From the NCBI GenBank assembly GCA_019359275.1, contig JAHHHP010000020.1, positions 17,098 to 81,097 of the forward strand: DNA of 64,000 nt, written 5' to 3'. This stretch comes from Myxacorys chilensis ATA2-1-KO14 (lineage in GTDB: Bacteria > Cyanobacteriota > Cyanobacteriia > Leptolyngbyales > Leptolyngbyaceae). This document shows positions 38,628 through 46,950 of this stretch, in pieces. Position numbers and translations under genes: made by a program. Every line of letters begins with the position of its first letter. Positions within the stretch are counted from its first letter, which is position 1. The notes under the pieces were generated by a model, which saw only the letters and a list, made by a program, of their open reading frames with translations, did not search any database and was not told where the DNA came from.

Positions 38628-40715
38628 TCACTCTCTGACCGTGAGTATTCGAGATTCGATGCCTTCCCAGACCTGCGGCGACACGCGCAAGGCAGCTTCT
38701 TTACAACGGATCATCAACTCATTGGCGTAGAGATAGTTTTCGAGCGAATCCACCTCTTCTTTAGATAAATTGAGCCATTCCCGATCGAGATGGAAAGCAT
38801 CGTGCCAAGTTTGACGAAGACGATCGGCAAATGCTCGACGCACCTCAATAGGTGCATTATCACTTGGAACAGAAGCTCTCATGGCTCCAAATTGATTAAT
38901 CAAAGTTGAGAAATCAACCGAAGAATTGAAGATTTCTACTTTGGCGCGGTCGCGGGCGAAGTCGCGGGCGAAGTCGAAGTCGAGGGCGAGGGCGAGGGCG
39001 CGGGCGCGGGCGAGGGTGCCGTCGAGGGCGCGGTCGAGGGCGAAGTCGAGGGCGCGGTCGAGGGCGCGGGCGAGATCGAGGTTGAGGGCGCGGGCGCGGG
39101 CGAGGTTGAGGGCGCAGGCGAGGTCGAAGTCGAGGGCGCGGGCGTAGAAGAGAGCAACAACTCTCTTAGCTGCTGGTTTCAAATCGCCTGCTGATCCAGT
39201 GGTTATTTCATCACTCCACTCAACCAATGCTTTGAGTTTCTCTGAATGGATCAAGTTTTGGGCTTCCTGCTCCATAAGCTTTAAAGGTTCATCTGCACTT
39301 CGCATTAAGCCAGCTACGAGAAAAAATACCTCACGCCAACGCTGATCAGAGACATGTTGTGCAACAAGTGTTCCAACTTGCCGTTCATCTACGATGTATT
39401 GCGCGGTGAGGTACTCCTGAAAGGTCAAATGCGAGAACGAATAGGCATCTCTCGCTCGTTCTACCAAAATTCCTTGCTGCACTTGAATGGCATTCAGCAC
39501 CGCTTCTGCATCTAGGTGCTTTGGTGCATTCAGATTACTCATTAAAAATTCTCGGATTTGGTCAGTTAGCTCTCGTTTTGAGAAAAACAACTGATCTTCA
39601 GCAAAGCTTCTGTAAGCAATCTCGGAAAGCAATATTTTTTCTAGCTCTAGACTCAATTCCCGGTAGATCGGGTCATGAGCAATGCGTTTCTCTGAAGCCC
39701 ATTTCTTCAGCCATACCTCCAACGCCTCACCATACAATGCTGCTCGCTGCTTTGGTAAGTTTTGCGACTCGTCATATACAGCGCAAAGCAGCGTCAGAAG
39801 TAATGGCGTTTGCCCCAGTTCTTTCGCCGCTCTGTAGTCTGGGCTTTGTAGCAACTTCCAACACTCATCAGCATCCTTCGGTTCTTTCCGAAACCACTGG
39901 CGCACAAATGTTTCCATCTGCGAATCATTAAAAGATGCCATTGTCACATCTTTAAAGCGCGGAAATCCTCCTTTGTAAGCCGCAATTCGACAGGAGGCAA
40001 TGAAGTGATTCTTATCGTAGCGATCAACCAAGTTTCCAATCTGCGTAATGGCGCGATCGACATGCTCGATCGGCACTTCATCTAAGCCATCTAGCAAAAT
40101 GAGAAGCTTTCCTGCTTTTAATAGCCTCTGGGTAAACACTTCTGCATTGGGAAATCCACAATTTTCAAACTCTTGAGCAATGAATTGCTCGATTTGAGTT
40201 TGGCTCGAATCAAATCGTTTGAGTTCCACAAACACTGGAATCAGTTCGTGTCGAAATCTCGCCGTTTCCCACTTCAGCGCTTCTAATCCGACTTTCCTCA
40301 GAAACGTAGATTTGCCGATTCCCGGACTTCCCAACACCATTAACCGAGGGCTTAGATTCGCGACCGCAATTCCGTTCTCGCGCGTTGTCCGCTCAAAGGC
40401 GAAACCTCGTCCAATTTCGAGGTAAAGCTCTTTCAGAGTGTCAGGAGATTCAAAGCGGCGGCTTTCTCGCGTGTCTAAAACCTGCACATCTGTGTAAATA
40501 TCTTCCAACTGAGTAGGATTATCCATTCGCAAGCACTCATATTTCAGAGTGCAGTGTCGTTTCTGATAGGTTCGTACATATTCTTCTACTGCTGTTCCAA
40601 CTTGCTGCTGAAGCTGTTCTGTAATTTTCTCGCCCGATTTCTTCCATACAGTCTCGATTATCAAACCAGACAGCTTTTTAATGACTTCCAGCGAAATTGG
40701 ATCAGTTGGCAGCAT
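38628..40715 (-). CDS. NACHT-domain NTPase with dipeptide-repeat tract (bacterial NLR/STAND type)
   Basis: A 695-residue STAND NTPase. An N-terminal helical domain (about 1-75) precedes the NACHT domain with Walker A LGSPGIGKSTFL (about 128) and Walker B LLILLDGLDEVP (about 200), a winged-helix/ARC2-like part and the YSFSHLTFQEYLTAQYI segment (about 430) typical of NACHT proteins. Residues 525-592 are an alternating tract: (Ala/Asp/Asn) then (Arg/Leu/Phe), 34 dipeptides. A C-terminal helical domain ends in RVSPQVWEGIESRILTV. Bacterial NACHT proteins can act in anti-phage defence; this role here is inference. No effector nuclease is fused. The start is preceded by a minisatellite. Confidence 0.88.
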   Translation of the reverse strand: MLPTDPISLEVIKKLSGLIIETVWKKSGEKITEQLQQQVGTAVEEYVRTYQKRHCTLKYECLRMDNPTQLEDIYTDVQVLDTRESRRFESPDTLKELYLEIGRGFAFERTTRENGIAVANLSPRLMVLGSPGIGKSTFLRKVGLEALKWETARFRHELIPVFVELKRFDSSQTQIEQFIAQEFENCGFPNAEVFTQRLLKAGKLLILLDGLDEVPIEHVDRAITQIGNLVDRYDKNHFIASCRIAAYKGGFPRFKDVTMASFNDSQMETFVRQWFRKEPKDADECWKLLQSPDYRAAKELGQTPLLLTLLCAVYDESQNLPKQRAALYGEALEVWLKKWASEKRIAHDPIYRELSLELEKILLSEIAYRSFAEDQLFFSKRELTDQIREFLMSNLNAPKHLDAEAVLNAIQVQQGILVERARDAYSFSHLTFQEYLTAQYIVDERQVGTLVAQHVSDQRWREVFFLVAGLMRSADEPLKLMEQEAQNLIHSEKLKALVEWSDEITTGSAGDLKPAAKRVVALFYARALDFDLACALNLARARALNLDLARALDRALDFALDRALDGTLARARALALALDFDFARDFARDRAKVEIFNSSVDFSTLINQFGAMRASVPSDNAPIEVRRAFADRLRQTWHDAFHLDREWLNLSKEEVDSLENYLYANELMIRCKEAALRVSPQVWEGIESRILTVRE
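38940..39143 (-). repeat. Hexanucleotide repeat tract inside the NACHT gene
   Basis: A 204-base tract of 34 degenerate 6-base units of the form G(C/A)C-(C/T)(G/T)C on the coding strand, giving alternating small/polar and Arg/Leu/Phe residues. It is much richer in G and C than the rest of the gene and on the plus strand appears as a purine-G-rich run. It reads without stops in several frames, so a number of apparent open frames here are artefacts. Confidence 0.9.
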
Positions 40716-41199
40716 GATTTAAGCAGCGATTTTGTTGGGCGTTCCCTCAGTGATACACGACGATCGTGCCTCTCCCCCGACCCTTCAGGAAAATTTCCTC
40801 ATCATTGCAGTTCCAAGCCCGGCACTCCGGGTTCAGATCTCGACACTCCGAGTTCCAAGCTCGGCACTTCGAGCAAAAAGCCTGACGCTCCGAGTTCAAA
40901 GCCTGACGTTTCGAGTTCAAAGCCTGACGTTTCGAGCAAAAAGCCTCATGTTCCAGGCTCCAAGCCCGACACTCCGAGCAAAAAGCCTGACACTTCGAGT
41001 TCAAAGGGGCGCGATCGCGCTACTGAATGCAAACAATCAGAGTTTGGGAGCGATCGCACTCCCCCCAATGCCCAAACGCCTAGATAAAAACGCCTCACTC
41101 TAACCATCGACAGCGCAAGTTCTAACCCTTTACAGAGAACGTCCCCTTCATTCCTGCATTAAAGTCGTAACAAAACTATATAAAGACAACTTTTCTGCC
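40716..41199. other. Spacer between the NACHT gene and the 87-aa membrane protein gene
   Basis: Divergent promoter region for the NACHT gene (minus) and the small membrane protein gene (plus). It contains the 21-bp minisatellite at 40818-41006 and two HIP1-type sites at about 41011 and 41052. Apparent plus-strand open frames here are products of the repeat. Confidence 0.5.
40818..41006. repeat. Nine-unit 21-bp tandem repeat (minisatellite)
   Basis: Nine contiguous imperfect 21-bp units with consensus close to CCTGAC-CTTCGAGTTCAAAG, starting at 40818, 40839, 40860, 40881, 40902, 40923, 40944, 40965 and 40986. Two unit types alternate in their 3' half (GAGTTCAAAG or GAGCAAAAAG). It lies about 100 bases upstream of the NACHT start codon. 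Confidence 0.92.
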
Positions 41200-41463
41200 A
41201 TGTTTCCCAACCTATTACAAGCAACCAACGAATACTGGCGCAAGCTCAACGAGCTAGAAGCCGCTTACAAGCGAGGCGACGTTTCGCTAGAAGAAGTAGA
41301 TGCCACAGTCAAAGTCCTAATGGCAGACCTCAAACAAGAGCGTCGAGAAGCCCTAGCGTTTGTCTTCAACGGGTTGGGTTCCCTTTGGTACCAACAGCGA
41401 GAAGTCGTCATCGGACTGGGTTTAATTGGAATGCTCACCTACACCTGGATTGTGGTGAGTTGA
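41200..41463 (+). CDS. Small membrane-anchored hypothetical protein (87 aa)
   Basis: An N-terminal helical, charged region (NEYWRKLNELEAAYKRGDVS, with a further LMADLKQERREALAFVF helix) followed by one C-terminal membrane segment (VVIGLGLIGMLTYTWIVV). The layout is of a small tail-anchored protein with a cytoplasmic helical hairpin. Similar small proteins occur in other cyanobacteria; no function is known to me. It stands upstream of the metallopeptidase gene, 150 bases apart. Confidence 0.75.
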   Translation: MFPNLLQATNEYWRKLNELEAAYKRGDVSLEEVDATVKVLMADLKQERREALAFVFNGLGSLWYQQREVVIGLGLIGMLTYTWIVVS

Positions 41464-41613
41464 CATAACTTCTATTTAGTTGAGAAAAACCGCCTCACCC
41501 ACTCATCCTTGGATAGATGCCCTGACACGGTCTAAATAACTACTCTGCGAATGACCGCGCATAGTTGTAATTGTCCAGATTTGGACAGCTATCAGAAATC
41601 TGGAGATTGCAAA

Positions 41614-42474
41614 ATGGACTGGAAGGATGGTCGTCGGAGTACGAATGTCGAGGACAGACGGGGCAGAGGAATTTCTGCTCCAGTAGTTGGAGGCGGTATT
41701 GGAACCATTGTTTTAGCGATCGTAGTCACCCTCTTGGGCGGCGACCCCAGCGTAATTCTCAATCAATCCCCTAACGATCAAGCCCCTGCGCCTCAAACTC
41801 AGAATCCGCAGACCGGACAGCCTCCCGCTAATGACCAAATGTCAGAGTTTGTTTCTGTCGTCTTAGCAGATACCGAAGACACCTGGAGCGAAGTTTTCCG
41901 GCAGAACGGCAGCACCTACCGAAAGCCGAAATTAGTCTTATTTTCAAATGCGGTTGAATCTGCCTGCGGATCTGCCCGCTCTGCTATGGGTCCGTTCTAC
42001 TGTCCCGCCGATCAGAAAGTGTATATCGATCTAAGTTTTTACCGCGATCTCAGAACCAAATATCAAGCACCCGGAGACTTTGCCCAAGCTTATGTACTGG
42101 CGCATGAAGTCGGGCATCATGTCCAAAATTTATTGGGCACATCAGACAAAGTGCAACGGCTGCAAAAACAGGTCAGCAAAGCAGAAGCCAATCAGCTTTC
42201 GGTGATGTTGGAATTGCAGGCAGACTGTTATGCAGGCGTTTGGGGAAATCGCGCTCAGCGATCGCGGCAGATTCTAGAGCAAGGCGACATTGAAGAAGCA
42301 TTGAACGCCGCAAGCGGGATTGGCGACGATCGGCTGCAAGAGCAAGCCAGGGGACGCGTTGTTCCAGAATCCTTTACTCACGGTAGTTCTGCTCAACGCA
42401 CACGCTGGTTTAAGCAGGGCATTGAGACGGGAGATCCGGAGCAGTGCAACACGTTCGCAGCCAAGAATCTTTAA
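41614..42474 (+). CDS. Neutral zinc metallopeptidase (YpfJ family)
   Basis: Membrane-anchored zinc peptidase of the PF04228 type. From the ATG at 41614, preceded by GGAG at 41602-41605, the protein begins MDWKDGRRSTNVEDRRG, the family's typical start, followed by a membrane helix (GGGIGTIVLAIVVTLLGG), a Pro/Gln-rich linker and the catalytic domain with the zinc motif LAHEVGHHVQNLL (about residue 163) and the third-ligand region ELQADCYAGVW. The frame extends upstream to 41551, but that part is not family-like. Substrate unknown. Confidence 0.92.
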   Translation: MDWKDGRRSTNVEDRRGRGISAPVVGGGIGTIVLAIVVTLLGGDPSVILNQSPNDQAPAPQTQNPQTGQPPANDQMSEFVSVVLADTEDTWSEVFRQNGSTYRKPKLVLFSNAVESACGSARSAMGPFYCPADQKVYIDLSFYRDLRTKYQAPGDFAQAYVLAHEVGHHVQNLLGTSDKVQRLQKQVSKAEANQLSVMLELQADCYAGVWGNRAQRSRQILEQGDIEEALNAASGIGDDRLQEQARGRVVPESFTHGSSAQRTRWFKQGIETGDPEQCNTFAAKNL

Positions 42475-42518
42475 AGGGATTGAACGAGCTATTTTCCTTC
42501 AGTTGAATCTTTACTCAA

Positions 42519-42746
42519 CTAAGCTTTAGTTGCAGGTTCAATCTGAAGGCTTCCCATGTACACATAGCCAGCGAAACCATCAACGCTGTTCTGATAACTG
42601 AACAGTTGCGCTGAGCCGTTCTTGTCGCCTTCTTTTACTTTGTGACAATCAAATTCAAAGATTCGGAATTTCAATTCTTCTACTTCTAAATAGTAATCAT
42701 TCTTGTGAATATGAAGCGTTCCCATTTGTCTATCTAGAGTGTGCAT
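42519..42746 (-). CDS. Hypothetical protein (75 aa)
   Basis: A 75-residue protein with no recognised family. It has alternating hydrophobic residues that suggest beta structure (MGTLHIHKNDYYLEVEELKF, FAGYVYMGSLQIEP). A start at the second Met (42725) is as likely as the first. It is on the same strand as, and downstream of, the RRM protein gene, but separated by two hairpins including a terminator. Real but uncharacterised is the best reading. Confidence 0.5.
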   Translation of the reverse strand: MHTLDRQMGTLHIHKNDYYLEVEELKFRIFEFDCHKVKEGDKNGSAQLFSYQNSVDGFAGYVYMGSLQIEPATKA

Positions 42747-42850
42747 AGTTATTTTCTCTGGTGTACAAGCTACTTTGTTGATGACGAGCTTCGGTTAGCC
42801 CTGCTTTCCTTCGTAGAAAACCCAATTGCGGCGATCTCACTCGATTAATT

Positions 42851-42886
42851 AAAAACAAAGGCTCAAGCATCCCTGCCTGAGCCTTT
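42851..42886 (-). terminator. Terminator downstream of the RRM protein gene
   Basis: A 9-bp stem (42857-42865 with 42878-42886) with a 12-nt loop; read on the minus strand it is followed by TGTTTTT. It is 114 bases after the RRM gene stop and probably ends that transcript. Confidence 0.75.
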
Positions 42887-42890
42887 TGAA

Positions 42891-42966
42891 ATCAGATCCA
42901 GAAGTTGAAACAAGATGACGAACAACAGTAAGTTATCTTGTTTCAATTCGGGGTTCAAGATCTGAT
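42891..42966. other. Two-step inverted repeat in the RRM gene 3' region
   Basis: An inner perfect 12-bp stem (42905-42916 with 42935-42946, 18-nt loop) is enclosed by an outer 8-bp stem (42891-42898 with 42959-42966), with unpaired 6- and 12-base sides between them. It lies between the RRM stop and the terminator at 42851 and would form a long hairpin in the mRNA 3' end. Confidence 0.7.
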
Positions 42967-42999
42967 CGTCTCAACTTTCTAATTGTTACAAAGAAACAA

Positions 43000-43278
43000 T
43001 TATCTGCGTCCGCCACCAAAGGAACCACCGCGATCTTCACGAGGCTTCGCTTTGTTAACCTTCAAATCGCGACCCATCCACTCTGCTCCATCCAGTGCTT
43101 CGATCGCTGCTGTCTCTTCAGCATCTGCCGCCATTTCTACAAAGCCAAAGCCGCGCATACGACCTGTTTCACGATCGGTGGGAAGCTGAACTCGCTTGAC
43201 CGATCCATACTCTGCAAATATGGACGTTAGACCTGCTTCTGTAACCTCATAAGATAGATTACCTACATAAATCGACAT
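43000..43278 (-). CDS. Glycine-rich RRM RNA-binding protein
   Basis: Cyanobacterial Rbp-type protein of 92 residues: one RRM with RNP2 IYVGNLSYEV and RNP1 RGFGFVEMA, plus a short Gly/Arg tail (EDRGGSFGGGRR). These proteins bind RNA and are often cold-induced or involved in mRNA placement at thylakoids. The gene has a long upstream leader region with no other gene and a structured 3' end, which suggests RNA-level control. Confidence 0.93.
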   Translation of the reverse strand: MSIYVGNLSYEVTEAGLTSIFAEYGSVKRVQLPTDRETGRMRGFGFVEMAADAEETAAIEALDGAEWMGRDLKVNKAKPREDRGGSFGGGRR

Positions 43279-43703
43279 AAGACTGTCTCCAAAATTAAAA
43301 GGGGTGTGGAGTAAAATTTCGGAGAGAAGTCTGCCGATGAAAAACGCAAAAGATCCGTTAATCCCAAAAACAAATGCTGCAACCGATACTCTATTCGCTA
43401 GTTCATTCTAACAGCACTTTTGCAAAGCGGAGTGTTGCAGATGGACTAAAGGACTAAAACTATACAAGATTGAGCTTAGTTGCCTATTGGCCCGTCGTAT
43501 CTTGCGGTGTCTTTACTTTATCTTTCGATCATCGGGTTTCAGCTTTTTGGATTTTTGTTGCCTATCTCTGGTCAACAGACTGTTACCTGACTAGTAGTTT
43601 CACCAGCCGCGATGCACTGGCAGCGATTTGCGATAGAGATAGTGTCTGCTACCGACAGACAAGTTGCATCGCTGAACTGGTTACTTCCGCAGAAACGGCT
43701 TTG
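43279..43703. promoter_or_regulatory. Upstream/leader region of the RRM gene
   Basis: About 425 bases upstream of the minus-strand RRM gene and downstream of the small gene at 43704. Leaders of cold-induced rbp genes are often long; here I can see only the AT-rich stretch and an AAGGGGTGTGG run near 43300. A plus-strand open frame from a TTG at 43470 has no ribosome binding site and no family features and is not taken as a gene. Confidence 0.35.
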
Positions 43704-43916
43704 CTAACTCTTAGCTTGAAGTTCGACTAGCGCATCTCCACTAAAACGGATTACACGCGAAAGCGAGTTTCGGGAATGCTCAGTTGTCGAAACTGACAGA
43801 GTGACATTGTTCCGACCAGGCTCTAAAATATGCTTCACCTTGCAGACTTGCATCTTGTTGTTGCAGTAAGCAAGGATGCGATCGCCGACCTTAATTTCTA
43901 ACGCTAGAATTTTCAA
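43704..43916 (-). CDS. Small hypothetical protein (70 aa), TTG start
   Basis: A 70-residue basic protein with a beta-rich pattern: KILALEIKVGDRILAYCNNK, then VKHILEPGRNNVTLSVST and a C-terminal VIRFSGDALVEL. This looks like one small barrel-type domain (SH3-like) seen in short cyanobacterial proteins of unknown function. The start is TTG with GAGG 11-14 bases upstream. It is transcribed alone. Confidence 0.6.
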   Translation of the reverse strand: MKILALEIKVGDRILAYCNNKMQVCKVKHILEPGRNNVTLSVSTTEHSRNSLSRVIRFSGDALVELQAKS

Positions 43917-44432
43917 TGACTGCTTAACCTCATTAAGGAATTAGCCTGACTGGACTGAGTTAACGCTGCCTGTTGTTATGTAGCAGCGAACCAATAGCTG
44001 TCTATGAATGTGCTTTAGCAGACGCACAGACCCTGACCGCTTTAGCTCGATAGTCCTATATAGGTGGGAAAGAAGCTATTTACTGCAAAGGCCTAATTTT
44101 TTAGGAATTGCAATACCTCTGCACTCTATCACAAATTTTTCAGTAGCAAAACTCGCAGTCTACTGTCAATAAGAATTTATACTCAAAACAGTGATAAGCG
44201 TGGATTCCAAGAAAAGCAGGAGCGACAGAGGCACTACAGTCTATAGAAGCACTACAGCCTGTGCGAATCTAGCAGTAATCTCTTAGTAAGAATCTCGGTT
44301 GAGCAGGTTAGAACCGACAGAGAACTGTGTGCGATGACTCATCTCTATGCGGTCGTGCGATCGATTTTAATGCGATCGGCTTTATGCACTCACTCCAATA
44401 GTGCTTGCCTGCCAAGATTGGCTGAGTTGAAA
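43917..44432. other. Intergenic region upstream of the 70-aa gene
   Basis: About 515 AT-rich bases between the tRNA-Ser gene's 3' end and the small minus-strand gene. It contains a CTATATAGG stretch near 44055 and two repeats of GCACTACAG near 44230-44250. No gene or clear RNA element was recognised. Confidence 0.4.
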
Positions 44433-44517
44433 CGGAGAGGGGGGGATTCGAACCCCCGTTGGGTTTCCCCAAAACGCATTTCGAGTGCGTCACCATGAAC
44501 CGCTCGGACACCTCTCC
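44433..44517 (-). tRNA. trnS-CGA: tRNA-Ser, anticodon CGA
   Basis: Class II tRNA of 85 bases. The acceptor arm pairs GGAGAGG (44511-44517, read on minus) with CCTCTCC (44434-44440), with a G discriminator base as expected for serine. The anticodon loop reads CTCGAAA with anticodon CGA, the variable arm has the hairpin TTGGGG-AAA-CCCAA, and the T arm contains GGTTCGAAT. The CCA end is not encoded. Confidence 0.96.
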
Positions 44518-44562
44518 AGAGCTATGAGTAAGCGTAACTCGTACCCACAGCTACCCATGATA

Positions 44563-46788
44563 CTACAAGAGTGCGGCGTCTGCTTCGCCCGATTCTAAAG
44601 TTGCCTTAAACCCTAGCTTTGGCGTCCATTGAATCGCGCCCGTTTGAGCCGTCCGGTAGACCGAGGTTCCAATGCGCTGCAACTGATTGTAGGTTCGAGA
44701 ACTCACCTGAGCGTAAGCGATCGCGCTTTTTGGTGAGAGTGTCTTCAGCAGCGTTGGCGGTAAGGCTTTTCCAGACCACCACAAGATTTGATTGCCTTGC
44801 AGATCGACTTCAGATTCTGTCTGATCGGTCGGAACATCTTTGAGCCACAGCCAACGCTGCGGCCCAATTTGAAACTGAACAATTGTTGGATTAAGGCTCA
44901 GTGGACGAACGGCGACCGAACCCAAAGCAATGTTTTCGGTGAGCTGAACATACTGGCTGTGCTGCTTCTCCAGCGATCGCATCGCTTGCGGATTCAAGGC
45001 AGGCTGATTTGCATCGGACAAATCATAGAGCGCTTTAATTGGTAATGTGTCCAGAAGCGTAGCCCAGCCATTGGGATTAGAGGGATTCGCCGCGATCGCC
45101 CAATCGATCTGATTCACACCTTGCTTCTGCAAAAACGGCAGCACCGTCGAACTTGCAGTCGCTGCATCCCCTGTGTTAACTAATCCGACTCGTCCTCCGT
45201 CTTGAATAATCAGGATCGGATCGCGATTCGTTGCGATCGCGCTCACCTGCAATAAATTCGCTCTCGCATAGCTCGCCGGGATAAACACTAAACTAATGCC
45301 TACCAACAGAATCAGCCCCCACCAACGCTGACATCGCGGCTGCAACCAAGGTAAGCAAATCAATCCATATAAGGCTAAGGTCAGCACACTAGAGATGGTT
45401 CCAAGGGCAACCGAGTTTCCGGGTAATTTGCAGAAGAAGATGACGATCGCAATCAACCAATGTGTTGGATAGTAGAATAGCCATGCCGCATAACTGCCAA
45501 TCGATTCTGATGCTAACGCTAATATCGCGCTGATAAAACCACCAATACTAAGAATAGAAATAAGCGGCGTGACAATCACATTCACTAAAATGCTGTACGG
45601 CGAAACTATGCCAAAAGCATAAAGCTGTAGAGGTAATGTCCAAATATATGCCGCAATCGGGACAGCGAAGGGAGGTGCGATCGCGCTGGGTAGCCAATCT
45701 AACCATTTTGTTAATATTGGAACAGTAACGAGTAAACCTAAAGTTGCGAGAACGCTAAGCTGAAATCCTAAATTCCAGATCCAAGTCGGATAGATAAATA
45801 GTAGGATTGTCACGCTCAAGAGCAATGAACCAATCGGCTTAACTTGTTTATCGGCTGCAACTCCGATTAAAATCGCAAATCCCATAAAGACGGCTCGAAG
45901 CACAGCTGGTTGAACTCCTGCAAGGCCGAGAAAGATGATCAGTCCTGTTGCACCGAAACAGACTTGCACCAGTTTGGGAAACCGCCGAGTCAGGGCTAAC
46001 ACAACTCCTAAAATGAGTGATACTTGAAACCCGGATGCCGCTAAAGCATGACTCAATCCAATCTTGGTAAACGCATCTTTCACCTCAAACGGAACATTAA
46101 CCACGCGACCCCCTAACACCATCGCGCTGAGCAATGCGCCTTCGGGGCTTCCCAATCGATCTGCTTGAGATTTGATAATTCTCTGCTGAACCATCCATAG
46201 TCCCCAACTCGGTTTCTGCGTTGGTTCTAGACGCTCTACGGTTGTTGCCTTAAATCCTGCAAAACTTTCTTCCTGAGCCAGGTATTTCTGAAAATCAAAT
46301 CCGCCAGGATTCAGAGCAGGTTTAGGTTTGTAGAGCGATCCGGTGAGTGCGATCGCGGCTCCTGGATACAGATCTTTCGCCATGACTGGCGGCATCGTCA
46401 CATAGAGTTTGCCGTCCACTGTTTCATCGATTGACGCTACTCCACTGACCGCTAACCATACTTGCGATTTTCCACTCCGCGTCAGTCTCGGCAATTCTTC
46501 GACCTGACCGTAAACCGTCATTTCTTGTCTCGCGTCAGTGGCGAAACGACTGACATCATGAGCGCTAGGTTGAGGCGATCGCAACGGTAAATAGAAACTC
46601 GCCAGCACTCCAATCACGCCTGCAATGAGCCAAATTTTTGCTGGAAAGTATCCTGGTTTAATTCGAGGCACGACAAATGCAGCGATCGTTGCACACCCTA
46701 AAACAGCGGCTCCACCCCAGGGAAAGGCAGTTGCCATCAGCCCTAAAATGTAAGCCAAGCACCAGATTACTACACTTGTCACAGCCAT
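44563..46788 (-). CDS. comEC: ComEC/Rec2-type DNA uptake channel protein
   Basis: Inner-membrane channel for single-stranded DNA in natural transformation. Order: N-terminal membrane helices and a DUF4131/OB-like part (about 1-190), the Competence domain with many helices (about 200-520, AASGFQVSLILGVVLALTRR, LAGVQPAVLRAVFMGFAILI), then a C-terminal domain (about 545-741) in the place of the metallo-beta-lactamase domain. That domain keeps GLVNTGDAATAS, the echo of a DTG motif, but has no HxDxDH zinc motif (ANPSNPNGWATL instead). The start MAVTSVVIW is taken as given. Confidence 0.9.
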   Translation of the reverse strand: MAVTSVVIWCLAYILGLMATAFPWGGAAVLGCATIAAFVVPRIKPGYFPAKIWLIAGVIGVLASFYLPLRSPQPSAHDVSRFATDARQEMTVYGQVEELPRLTRSGKSQVWLAVSGVASIDETVDGKLYVTMPPVMAKDLYPGAAIALTGSLYKPKPALNPGGFDFQKYLAQEESFAGFKATTVERLEPTQKPSWGLWMVQQRIIKSQADRLGSPEGALLSAMVLGGRVVNVPFEVKDAFTKIGLSHALAASGFQVSLILGVVLALTRRFPKLVQVCFGATGLIIFLGLAGVQPAVLRAVFMGFAILIGVAADKQVKPIGSLLLSVTILLFIYPTWIWNLGFQLSVLATLGLLVTVPILTKWLDWLPSAIAPPFAVPIAAYIWTLPLQLYAFGIVSPYSILVNVIVTPLISILSIGGFISAILALASESIGSYAAWLFYYPTHWLIAIVIFFCKLPGNSVALGTISSVLTLALYGLICLPWLQPRCQRWWGLILLVGISLVFIPASYARANLLQVSAIATNRDPILIIQDGGRVGLVNTGDAATASSTVLPFLQKQGVNQIDWAIAANPSNPNGWATLLDTLPIKALYDLSDANQPALNPQAMRSLEKQHSQYVQLTENIALGSVAVRPLSLNPTIVQFQIGPQRWLWLKDVPTDQTESEVDLQGNQILWWSGKALPPTLLKTLSPKSAIAYAQVSSRTYNQLQRIGTSVYRTAQTGAIQWTPKLGFKATLESGEADAALL

Positions 46789-46950
46789 GAATTTCTTCTC
46801 TAAATCGCCAAAACTGACTTAGAGTACCCCGTCTTTCTAATGGTCTGTCGATTTTGAACTAGGGGATTCAGGACGCTTAGCACTTTACGAGGAAAGAAGA
46901 ATGAGGATTAGCTTTCATCCCTCATCCTTCATCCCTCATAAAGAAAACGT

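Noticed and set aside
38926..39160. Long open frames on both strands over the NACHT repeat tract
   Set aside because: The 6-base repeat is free of stops in several frames; only the frame continuous with the NACHT domain is coding.
40818..41006. Possible CRISPR array
   Set aside because: The units are contiguous imperfect 21-bp tandem repeats with no unique spacers, and no cas genes are in the window.
40554..41103. Plus-strand open frames with seven-residue SSKPDxP-like repeats
   Set aside because: They arise from the 21-bp repeat and start inside the antisense of the NACHT gene; no ribosome site or homologous start.
43470..43730. 86-codon plus-strand open frame from a TTG
   Set aside because: No ribosome binding site, unusual composition with many Cys and Trp, and overlap with a better-supported minus-strand gene.
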